From Bacteroidales bacterium (lineage in GTDB: Bacteria > Bacteroidota > Bacteroidia > Bacteroidales > JAAUTT01), in contig JAAUTT010000108.1 in NCBI GenBank assembly GCA_012031335.1, positions 1 to 9,539 on the forward strand: 9,539 nucleotides of DNA, given 5' to 3'. The notes beneath the pieces were generated by a model. It was not told the DNA's origin, did not search any database, and saw only the letters and a program-made list of their open reading frames with translations. Every line of letters begins with the position of its first letter. The first letter of the stretch is position 1. Below are positions 1 through 7,504 of this stretch, piece after piece. The position numbers were made by a program, and so were the translations under genes.

Positions 1-468
1 AACGTGTTGGTAACGGCTGTTAAGTCAATCGCTCAATATAGCAATGGTTTACCCAGCATGATGGATTTGGCACTTTTGGGAATGAGCCGGAATGCTTTCT
101 ACGGTTCCCTTTAAATCTTCGTACTCCTGGCCGGGAATTACATGCAGCGATTGTACGGCAATGTGGGTAAAACCCTCACTTCCCATTTTTGCCAATGCTT
201 CGGCTGGCGAATCAATATATTTCCCCTGTTTTTTCAGCTTATTGCGGATGATTGCCGAAGTAAAAGCCCACCGGACTTCAATGCCCGGAAATGCTTCCTT
301 TACCTTCTGGTCGATATGGTCGAGGGCAACTTGTGCATTGGCATAACTGGTGCCAAACGTTACAAGTAATATTCCAGTTTTTGACTGATTTTTTTGTTGT
401 GGCATTGCATTAAAGTTGATCGTCATTAAAAAGAATAAGAGTAATTGAATGAATATTGATTTTCTCAT
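1..468 (-). CDS. cbiK: Exported CbiK-type sirohydrochlorin cobaltochelatase / tetrapyrrole chelatase, partial and interrupted
   Basis: The CbiK family inserts cobalt (or iron) into sirohydrochlorin or related tetrapyrroles. Residues 1-22 form a signal peptide with a basic start and a hydrophobic core and no lipobox, so the protein is probably periplasmic. Residues 32-44 (ILLVTFGTSYANA) are the usual CbiK opening. The motif SLHVIPGQEYEDL carries His109, which matches the first metal-binding histidine of the family. The open frame stops after 139 codons, about half the usual length. Dropping one base near 78-80 (a GGG run on the plus strand) restores SAKSIMLGKPLLY, typical of the family, followed by a TGA at 33-35 and then AIDLTAVTNT up to the window edge. 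It therefore carries one frameshift and one stop, through error or decay, and the second catalytic histidine lies outside. It starts 13 bases after the PepSY gene. A role in removing metal from haem, as proposed for the Porphyromonas IhtB/FetB chelatase-like lipoprotein, is an alternative. Confidence 0.82.
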
Positions 469-481
469 ATTTTTAGGAGAT

Positions 482-2009
482 TTAAGCAGGTTTACTTTGT
501 TTGTCCCTGTTTTTGTTTGATTTAAACACTCTTCGAAACCACTTAAAACTCAGCAAAACACCGGTAAAACTTACAATTAGTCCTCCAATGGAAAGAATGA
601 TCAGAATAGTGCTTCTTAACCCGTCGGCTTTAAGGAAAACGGCAAAGTCGAGTTTGTGCAAGCCTCTGGTAAGTATCCGTTCCGTTCCCTTGTTATTATT
701 ATAATATTCAACCGATTTACCCGATGCCGGGTCGATATAGAGTACTGAATTAAAGCCATCGTTCAGATTTAGCTTGTAAACAGGGAGGGGATGGGAATAC
801 ATGCCATTCGCCTTGTAGTGTAAGTCGTAATCTGCTTGTTGCTCTATTTTTATTAATTTATTGCGAAATGTTTTATGAGCATATTTTTCAATTCCTTTTT
901 CTGTTGCATCGAAAAGTAAAATTGTATCACCATTAACTTTATAGGTAACAGGAGCACGATAATTATCGTAATAAGCCTCAACTACAGGAAAGCCCATTGC
1001 TGTGCCCCATGCAATTTTCCGAAGTCCTTTTTTTCAGGGAGCAAATTCCATATACGTTCAGGGCGCATGGTTGAGTCCGTTTCAAGCCTTTTGTTCCATA
1101 TTGTTTGTGGGGACTTTCCTTCAGGTTTGGCCGAAAATCCACGAAGGGACATCGGTTGCATAAAAAATACCACTTAATAAGAATGTGAAAAAGAATAGTC
1201 CTATGAACAATCCAAAGATGTGATGCCATTTGTAAGACCATTTTTTATACACGGTAATGCCGGTTATTTTCCCTGAATCGTCTCTTTTAAACCTGAAAAA
1301 AGCGACAACCAGTCCCGAAATGGTTACTAATAACCCGATAATGCCCAGTATAAGGATGGTATTTTCCCAGCGTTCTTCATTCTGCTTTATCTGGGGAAAA
1401 TACATTAAGTGGGGTATAGCACCCAGTCGAGCCATCCATCGGGAGTATCGGGTAGTATGCTGGATTACAGAACCTGTTTTTGACGAAACATAAATTACCG
1501 AGTGTTCCGTATCGGAAATATAGCACTTATAAAAAGGCAATAAAGGTTTGTAATAGCCCCAGGGCACCCAGGAGTCTATTTCGGAAACACTATCCACTCT
1601 AATAACTTTGGAATCAATGTGTTTTTCCGCCTCATTAATGGCCTGAGCTTTTGTAAATATGCCGAGAGTATCCAATGTATGAGCATTGTATATCTTCTGG
1701 GCTTTGCGGCCATCCTCTTTTCTGTATACAAGATTTCCCTGATATTTCTCCAGTCCAATCTCCCCCGAATTTGTTTCATCAAAAAGCGGGAGGTTGGTAA
1801 AATCGCTTTCGTTCAGATATTCGAGTTTTTGAAAACGTTTATCGCCCGACGTGTGCGGGAAGCCTTTAAAAAACGAGAACGATACCACTTAAGCACCACA
1901 TTAGAAATAACAGGCTCATTACTGACCCTGTTATTTTGTGAATTTGAATAAAAATTTTTTCATCGGTTTGTTTAATGATTGTCGCTAGGTTTCGAAAACG
2001 AATCTTCAT
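482..2009 (-). CDS. PepSY-associated TM protein, four helices, broken by three indels
   Basis: This is a PepSY/PepSY_TM inner-membrane protein of about 508 residues once reading frames are joined. Members often sit beside TonB receptors for iron or siderophores and some are thought to act as periplasmic metal reductases; the substrate here is unknown. The true start is the ATG at 2009 (MKIRFRNLAT), 27 bases after the DUF4374 stop. Helix 1 is residues 26-47, with a HKITG motif before it and FPHTS after it. A PepSY region spans about 120-182, helix 2 is 217-238, helix 3 is 262-284 and starts at a WHH motif, and helix 4 is about 466-489, followed by a basic tail. Three frame breaks occur: the A6 run at 1868-1873 (one base too many), near 1121-1130 (one too many) and the T7 run at 1028-1034 (one too few). 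Correcting them joins LVF to KGFPHTS, GQ(T) to EGKSPQTIW, and PEKK to KIAWGTAMGFPVV. Confidence 0.85.
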
Positions 2010-2036
2010 CTATTTTCAATCTGTGGAAAAGAATCA

Positions 2037-3308
2037 TTATTTAGCATCGTCTAAGGTAACAATACGGTCAAACGAGTAACCCTCAGTAATTGTCAACCCT
2101 TTGGTGAATGTTTTTTTCTTAATGTTGTAAACATACACACATGGAGCGGCGCTTTTAGAGTTCACACCAATATATGCGTAATCGCCTAACACAACTGTAC
2201 GTTGGGAGAATGTACCTTCATTGAATGGTAATGCTAACACAGAAAGTTCATCGGTTACCAGATCCAAAACGGCGTAATAACAATTGTAATCGCTGCCCCA
2301 ACCTGAGGCTCCTGTATATTCAGGATCCTGAATGTAAATAAGCGCTTTACCACTTTCTAAAGCCTGCACTGTTACAAGTTTACCTTTACTATTTGCGGCA
2401 TTTTTGTAACCAATATAGCTCCTGTCAAAGTCTGTTTCGCCTGCTTTTATGCGGAATAAAGTGCCATATTGCATGGTACTGCTTGATGCTCCTGCAATTT
2501 TTGTATTGCAGGCCAGGTAATAATCGCCATTCTTATCGAAAAAGGCCTTATCCTGAAGCAGTTGACCATAAGCAGTCCCTGCCATAAACGAAGCACGGTT
2601 GTCTTCAACGTTTTTCACAACGCTCATATCCGTGGCATTTATAAAAGCCATATAAACCCTGTCGCGTTGCGCTTCCTTACTATGGCAATAGGAGTACAAT
2701 ATCGTATTGTCGCTGGCGCGGTAATCGGCTATTCCCGAAGTACTGTATCCTGTAAGGTTTGCTAAACCGCTAAGAGCCCCTTCGCTAATAATGGTCATAT
2801 CCATGGTGTTTATTTTCGTCCAGATGACCGAATCAGCATTCCCATCGGCTGCAAGTACAACCAACGTGTTGTCATCGATCCATGCATGCGTATAACGGCG
2901 GTCTTTGTAGGTATTTTTACTGAAGGGAACTTCCTTTGCCACTTCGATACCGTTGGCTCCGATCCGATATTTCCCGAAACGGTCGTTTTCTTTCGGAATC
3001 TGATAATAATATTGCCCTTTGATAATGGATTCCTGATAAAGTTTTGCTGTTACATCAACACCTGTTCCCGAATAATTGATTGTTGCTGTAGAATCACCTA
3101 AATCTTTGGTATTTTGAACCAATTGCGTGCTAGTGGAACCCATGCCGCCAGATCCACCTATGGATACCCAAATGTCGAAATGTGCTGTTTCCAAAGGATT
3201 AACTACGCTGTCTTCATTTTTGTCCTCACAAGAGGAAATAAGCAAGCTCAATGTTGCAGTAAACAAAAGCATTGCACAAACATTTATTTTTTTCATTTCT
3301 AATTTCAT
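2037..3308 (-). CDS. DUF4374 surface lipoprotein, probable beta-propeller
   Basis: This intact gene of 423 codons encodes a lipoprotein. The N-terminus has a hydrophobic segment ending in LLISSC, with Cys27 as the lipidated residue. The residues that follow are acidic (EDKNED), which resembles the Bacteroidota surface-export signal, so exposure on the outer membrane surface is likely. The rest resembles DUF4374 proteins, with repeated short strand-rich segments such as DNTLVVLAADGN and DYAYIGVNSKS, as expected of a propeller fold. The start may be the ATG at 3308 or the one at 3296 (MKKINV), which gives a more typical signal peptide. It lies 2 or 14 bases after the TonB receptor stop. By position it could work like BtuG, the surface propeller lipoprotein that hands cobalamin to BtuB in Bacteroides, but BtuG belongs to another domain family and this is inference. 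Confidence 0.85.
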   Translation of the reverse strand: MKLEMKKINVCAMLLFTATLSLLISSCEDKNEDSVVNPLETAHFDIWVSIGGSGGMGSTSTQLVQNTKDLGDSTATINYSGTGVDVTAKLYQESIIKGQYYYQIPKENDRFGKYRIGANGIEVAKEVPFSKNTYKDRRYTHAWIDDNTLVVLAADGNADSVIWTKINTMDMTIISEGALSGLANLTGYSTSGIADYRASDNTILYSYCHSKEAQRDRVYMAFINATDMSVVKNVEDNRASFMAGTAYGQLLQDKAFFDKNGDYYLACNTKIAGASSSTMQYGTLFRIKAGETDFDRSYIGYKNAANSKGKLVTVQALESGKALIYIQDPEYTGASGWGSDYNCYYAVLDLVTDELSVLALPFNEGTFSQRTVVLGDYAYIGVNSKSAAPCVYVYNIKKKTFTKGLTITEGYSFDRIVTLDDAK

Positions 3309-3310
3309 TT

Positions 3311-5667
3311 TTAATTTATAAATATTCTTAGTTTAAGGAAGTACGATCGTCCTGGTTTCTGCATCATATAATTATCGTATACCGTGCGGTCAAATATATT
3401 TTCAGCTTCAAGTGAGATATTGTATTTTTCGTTATTCAGTGAGTAGGTTAATTGCACATTGTTTAAGTATTGGGTAGGTATTGTTGATTTTGAGCTGAGG
3501 GTACCATAGCCCTTCCATGTAAGGTAAAACCATTGCACATATTGAAAATAATAAGCAAGCTTCAATTGGTTGTTTTTCTGCCGAACAGGTCTTTCTTTCT
3601 GACATTGAATTCCAAATTCCCAAATAACAAGGGGCGGTTGGGCATCCTGTTGTTGTAAGTAATTTCTGGTTTGCCGTTGGCTTGATATTTCGTTTTGTTC
3701 CTTTCGTCCAGATAACTCATATTGGCAATTATCTGGAATGTGTTTTTATAATTGTATCGAAGTTCGCCCTCAATGCCTTTTACTGTTACATTGTTTACAT
3801 TGCTGTATTGGCTCATTCCTTCCGCTTCGCTAACTACAAGGTGTATATAGTCTTCCACTTTACGATAAAAAACGCCTATTTCATAGGATAAACGGGATTT
3901 TTGCGCAACCTCAATTGTGCCAAATGCCCCCAGGTTGAAGTTATGGCTATTTTCGGGATGTAAGCTGAAGTTAGGATACACCGTAGTTCCATTGCCTAAG
4001 TATTCTTTGGCTAAAGGCAACCTAACACTGCGTTCAAATGAACTTTTTAATGACAGCTCATTCAAAAAACGGAACCTAGAACTAACGCCATACCCCTGAT
4101 TATTCGTAGTAGTGCTTGTAATTTTATCGGCTCCGGTTATCCACGATAAATCCTGTTGCTTTACGTTTAAATAGCTTACATAGTCCTTAACAAAGAAGTT
4201 GTTGCTCCATTTATCCTGCCAAAAACGCTGACTAAAAGAAACTCCTATAATATGTTTGTTAAAATGATCTTTTGAAGGTACAAACTGGGTATCAAAATCA
4301 TCGTATCTATTGTTTGTTAAATAGTTCCCAAGGTAATTGATGTTCAGGAAATGATTTTGGTTAAAAGCATAATTTAAATTAGCCCGGGCAATGGTTAAGG
4401 GCTTGTTGATGTGCCTTATGGATTTACCCCGACCTGTAATTTCGTTACGGGAGCTTTGGATGTAAGTACCATCCCAGCGATACTTCCGAAATACCGTATC
4501 AGTAACCTTTGAATTGTCCCATGTGTGAGATAGCGATATGTTGAAAGACAGATTTTTAAAGATGAATTTTTCTTTTTGGTACTGTGCTGAAATATTAAAC
4601 GACGAGTTCTTTTGTTTTGCCATTCCATATACCACGCTCTGTACCGAACCCGTTTGCATGTCGTTATCGGATGAAAAACAGGACGTTGAAATAAAAAACA
4701 AATCTGCCCATTTTTTATTGGTGAACCCCATTTTTAACTGAGTTAGAGCAGAGAAATAATCATCGTGGAAGCGTTTTAAATTCACCTTTTCGTATTTTGA
4801 GGCAGCAGCATTCCAAACTTCCACACCTCGCATTTCATAATTATTCTTTGAAAGGTTGATTCCAACTGAAGGTTGAATAAACAATCCTGTTTTGGGATGC
4901 ACATATTGTGCATTTATATCGGCTTTGTGTGTGCCAAAGGAGCCTATTCCGTAAGAAGCATCCAGATAGTTCTGTACCTCTTTTTTAGTAATTATGTTTA
5001 TTGCACCGCCCAGGGCATCGCTGCCCAAATAAGCGGGAACCACGCCTTTATAAACTTCTATACGTTCAACAATATTGACAGGAAGGTTAGAAAGCGAAAC
5101 CCCGTTTCCCATAGATGACAGAGGTACACCGTCTATAAAATATCGGATGGAATTTCCTGATAGTCCATTGATAGAAAGATCAAAATCTGCCCCAACACCT
5201 CCGTTTTCTCTTATTTTTATCCCACTGCTTCTGCCTAAAGCTGTATTTAAATTATTGAGACTGCTTGCTATGTGTTTAATTTCTATGGCATTAACAGTAA
5301 AATTACTTTCGCGGAGCTGTTGGTTTTGTGTTTTTCCGTAAACACTTACGGTTTCCAATTCAAAAACTTCCTCCCTGAGAACAAAATCCCTTTTTGTGGA
5401 TTCTCTAATTTCAATAGTTATTTCCTGCGATTGAAAACCAATTGCCGATACCTTTAAAGTGTGTTCCCCTGGTGTAATTTCAAAAGAATAATTTCCGTTG
5501 TTGTTAGCATATACGCCCCTGGTGGTTCCTTGTATAGCAATCATAGCCAAAGGAACAGGTGTTCCGCTTGTATCCCTTACTTCTCCCGATAAAAAAAACG
5601 CTTTCTGAGCGAATGTACCATTTGGCAGCAAACCGACCAATAAAATACAACAAAGCAAAATCCTCAT
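3311..5667 (-). CDS. btuB: TonB-dependent outer membrane receptor, BtuB-like, one frameshift
   Basis: This is an outer membrane active transporter of about 785 residues. Residues 1-20 are a signal peptide ending in FAQ. Residues 26-100 form a carboxypeptidase-regulatory-like domain. A TonB-box-like ETVSVYG lies at 105-111. The plug spans about 115-228 with the motifs RYFIDGVPL, ERIEVYKGVVPAYLGSDALGGAINI. The remainder is a strand-rich barrel, ending in a short strand (LKLRIFIN). The frame breaks in the T5 run at 3573-3577: adding one base turns RKTTN-stop into RKNNQLKLAYYFQY and joins the last 84 residues, which contain ENIFDRTVYDNY, a common receptor C-terminal motif. The cobalamin riboswitch upstream argues for a corrinoid, precursor or cobalt ligand as substrate. 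The chelatase and PepSY partners also fit haem or another tetrapyrrole, so the name btuB rests on the regulation rather than on the substrate. Confidence 0.88.
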
Positions 5668-5675
5668 TCTTGTTC

Positions 5676-5697
5676 GATGTTTAATAAATTAAACATC
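5676..5697 (-). repeat. Perfect 9-bp inverted repeat next to the receptor start codon
   Basis: The arms GATGTTTAA and TTAAACATC are separated by four bases and end 8 bases before the ATG at 5667. In the mRNA this forms a hairpin that could mask the translation start and might be part of the riboswitch expression platform. It could equally be an operator for a dimeric regulator. The repeat is seen directly; its function is inferred. Confidence 0.55.
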
Positions 5698-5772
5698 ATG
5701 GCCTAAGGGTGCATGCAAAAAAATAGCAGAACAATATAAAATGAAAACGGATAAGGTATTTCATCAATGTTT

Positions 5773-5804
5773 GTTCACTAGCCTAAGACCACGAAGCTAT
5801 AAAC
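5773..5804 (-). promoter_or_regulatory. Candidate P13/L13 kissing hairpin of the cobalamin riboswitch
   Basis: Just 3' of the aptamer the RNA can fold into a stem (GTTTA-TAGC against GCTA-G-TGAAC, one bulge) with a loop of about 13 bases. The loop contains GUGGU (5788-5792), complementary (with one G-U pair) to GCCAC of the conserved aptamer segment (5869-5873). Cobalamin riboswitches use an L5-L13 kissing loop to couple ligand binding to expression, and this is the right place for L13. The rest of the leader, 5698-5772, is AT-rich and has no terminator with a U-run that I can see; control of translation is therefore more likely than attenuation. Confidence 0.55.
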
Positions 5805-5812
5805 TTTTTTTT

Positions 5813-5981
5813 CTTGGCAGGTTTTCTGGCTTGTCCTGTTTTGACGCCTTCCCATCACAATTGTGACAGTGGCATGAGTGTTGTCAAAACGTTTTTTAGA
5901 CTCACAGCTGCGGGTACAGCTCCTGTTTTACACAGGATTCCCTTTTCTTTGGCTCTAAAGATTTTAGAACCAATCACCAAA
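5813..5981 (-). promoter_or_regulatory. Cobalamin (B12) riboswitch aptamer
   Basis: On the minus strand the conserved elements appear in order: GGGAATCCTGTG, a short hairpin closed by ACAGGAGCTG, CCCGCAGCTGTGAG, then ATGCCACTG, TGGGAAGG, and the B12 box AAGCCAGAAAACCTGCC (5815-5832). Pairing supports the fold: GTTTTGAC (5883-5890) pairs perfectly with GTCAAAAC (5838-5845) around the core, a self-complementary TCACAATTGTGA (5855-5866) extends the inner stem, and TTGG/CCAA can close P1. A further hairpin (GGTTCTAAA/TTTAGAGCC, 5951-5971) sits in the P2 position. Bound adenosyl- or other cobalamin normally lowers expression, so the downstream receptor operon should be on when B12 is scarce. Confidence 0.95.
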
Positions 5982-5989
5982 AATCGGGG

Positions 5990-5997
5990 CAAATATA
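5990..5997 (-). promoter_or_regulatory. Bacteroidota -7 promoter box for the riboswitch operon
   Basis: TATATTTG is an exact match to the Bacteroidota -7 consensus TAnnTTTG. It lies 9 bases before the aptamer, placing the transcript start close to the first aptamer pairs. No convincing TTTG -33 box is present at the usual distance; only a T-rich stretch is seen. It lies downstream of the pduX stop, so the receptor operon has its own transcript. Confidence 0.5.
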
Positions 5998-6044
5998 TCT
6001 ATTTAATTTGAAAAAGAAAATCGTTTATGTTTTAGGTTTTGGCG

Positions 6045-6928
6045 TCAGGAAAAACTAATGCCCTCTCGTTGACAACATTCAACATGCGCATTCACATCCC
6101 AATTTCTTTTAATAAAATTTAAAGATATGGAGGCAATTTCATCCTCTGGTTTGTCACTTGGCATTACTAATCCCATAATTGTTCCCGAATGTGCAACAAA
6201 TATGCCCAAACTATGTAAATGTGCAAACTCCTGAAGCTTGTTAAAATTCTTTTTTGGTAAAAATCGTTCATTATAAACGGAACTTTGTGTAATCCAAAAA
6301 AGAAAATCAGCATAATTTGAATTCATTATGGCTAATCGCAATCCATTGAAAAGTTGATTGTAAAGCCTGTAATCTTGTTGAGTGAATTTTTTATTCTTTG
6401 TCAGAGCAACTGTATTTACTTGTTTTTCGGGTTCTGAATCAAACCATATCAGGCTATAAGGTAAAGATGGTAAAACATCTATAACTTCTCCCCTATGCTG
6501 ATTAATTACAGTTAAAGGAGGAGAAATACAGGCATCTGTTGGGTCAATTGTTGCAGCAAGTCTGTATAATTCTTTTTTATGGAATGGATTATCAAAATAG
6601 ATATTTAGACTAATTAAAGCTCCCAAGATATCCACTGAACTGGATGATAAGCCTTTACCAACCGGGATATTGCTTTTTGCCATATTTTAACCGGTTCATA
6701 AGATAATTTATAATTTTTAATTCTTTTTTCAAGATGTTCCAGAAATAAGTAACTAGCTATTTTTGCTTTTTTACCAAGGTTAATTTCTAAAATATTAGAT
6801 ATTTCGAGGTTGGTAGTTGTGAATAATTGACTGGAAACCATATTTGAAACAAGGAATGGATTTCCTGGGAATAATTCTCCTTGAGCTATTTCTCCGATAT
6901 TAGCATTAATTTTTGTTTGCAATAACAT
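6045..6928 (-). CDS. pduX: PduX-like L-threonine kinase (GHMP family), one frameshift
   Basis: PduX phosphorylates L-threonine to L-threonine O-3-phosphate, the precursor used by CobD for the aminopropanol arm of cobalamin. With frames joined the protein is about 294 residues, the usual PduX length. Visible marks are the N-terminal GEIAQGELFPGNPFLVS (residues 12-28), the GHMP ATP-binding loop IPVGKGLSSSS (88-98), DPTD followed by a short proline-containing stretch, and the C-terminal AHSGTIMGLV. The sequence as given breaks in the T5 run at 6674-6678: adding one base turns KIWQKAISRLV into KIWQKSNIPVGKGL. The start at 6928 is the first in-frame ATG before the conserved GEIAQG. The product is cytoplasmic. 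The gene is adjacent to the B12 riboswitch operon but is transcribed from upstream of it. A different GHMP kinase is possible but less likely given GEIAQG and DPTD. Confidence 0.82.
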
Positions 6929-6950
6929 TTACCGTAATTTCTGGGGATAT

Positions 6951-6994
6951 TGACTATTGTCCTTATCAGTATAAACTATAAATAGTCAAAATTA
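6951..6994 (-). promoter_or_regulatory. Candidate pduX promoter overlapped by an inverted repeat
   Basis: TAATTTTG (6987-6994) matches the Bacteroidota -7 box exactly. The 8-base arms AATAGTCA (6981-6988) and TGACTATT (6951-6958) form a perfect inverted repeat that covers the expected start site and early leader. This could be an operator or a leader hairpin. No clear -33 box is seen, and the AT richness makes a chance match possible. The rest of the 6929-7053 spacer holds nothing recognisable. Confidence 0.35.
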
Positions 6995-7053
6995 TATTTT
7001 TGATTGAGATTTCTATATCCAACTTCTTAATTTAACCCCTTCTCAAATTCTAA

Positions 7054-7504
7054 TTATTTTATCACTTTCACCAACTCTGCTTCTTTCAATATATACATCA
7101 AATGGTTGGAGTCGGATTTATTTAGTTTTAATGATCCTTAATTTCAATGTATTTATCGGTTTTGATATGCTTTAGACCAGATTCTCCGGCTTTAACTATT
7201 ATTTCCATAACCGATTCGTAACCGGCTCCACCACAAAAAAACACATATTGGAAGGGTTGGCCGACAAAGCAAAAATTTTTCCAGTGGCATCTACTGGCAC
7301 ATAAAAGCCTTTAATGGAAATAAGTTTTCCATCCAAAGCCTTAATATCCTTACTAAACCTTGGCATATCGTAAAACCCATCTAGTGAAGGAACATACATT
7401 GTGCGCCATGTTACCTTGGAAAGTTGTTGCCATGTTACTGGTTGTTGAGCATAAATAACATGGCCTAAAGCAATTATAACTGTTAAAACAATAAGTTTCT
7501 TCAT
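7054..7504 (-). CDS. Small exported DUF3299-like protein, broken by two indels
   Basis: The open frame runs 101 codons (7504 to 7199), but the full gene appears to be about 150 codons. Residues 1-19 are a signal peptide ending in IYAQ, so the product is periplasmic or membrane-anchored. The body contains KALDGKLISIKGFYVP (55-70). Restoring one base in the A7 run at 7235-7241 gives CFFCGGAGYESVMEI, a CxxC-GG site at 88-93 typical of DUF3299-like proteins. Restoring a second base near 7136 gives IEIKGSLKLNKSDSNHLMYILKE, which matches the expected family ending, with a stop at 7054. In the raw sequence the cysteine pair is lost. It overlaps the permease by 4 bases (ATGA), so it is probably co-translated. 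DUF3299 proteins accompany metal-linked ABC systems in other bacteria; the molecular function is unknown. The paired cysteines suggest metal binding. Confidence 0.7.

Noticed and set aside
978..1241. Minus-strand frame of 87 codons as a small separate gene
   Set aside because: It is the out-of-frame shadow of the PepSY gene; its tail joins the PepSY reading after correction of the T7 run.
3311..3565. A separate 84-codon gene after the TonB receptor
   Set aside because: Its sequence is the receptor's own barrel end (ENIFDRTVYDNY), split off by a one-base indel.
5838..5890. Inverted repeat GTTTTGAC / GTCAAAAC as a separate terminator or operator
   Set aside because: It is the inner stem of the cobalamin aptamer and is fully explained by the riboswitch.
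5951..5971. Hairpin after pduX as a Rho-independent terminator
   Set aside because: The 9-bp stem is not followed by a T-run on either strand and fits the P2 position of the riboswitch.
6921..6930. AATAACATTT matching the reverse of the Zur-like half-site at 9462-9471
   Set aside because: It covers the pduX start codon, has no second half, and a 10-base match in AT-rich DNA is likely by chance.
1..7504. Programmed frameshifting as an explanation for the broken genes
   Set aside because: The breaks hit unrelated genes, go in both directions, and lack slippery heptamers with downstream structures in a consistent way.
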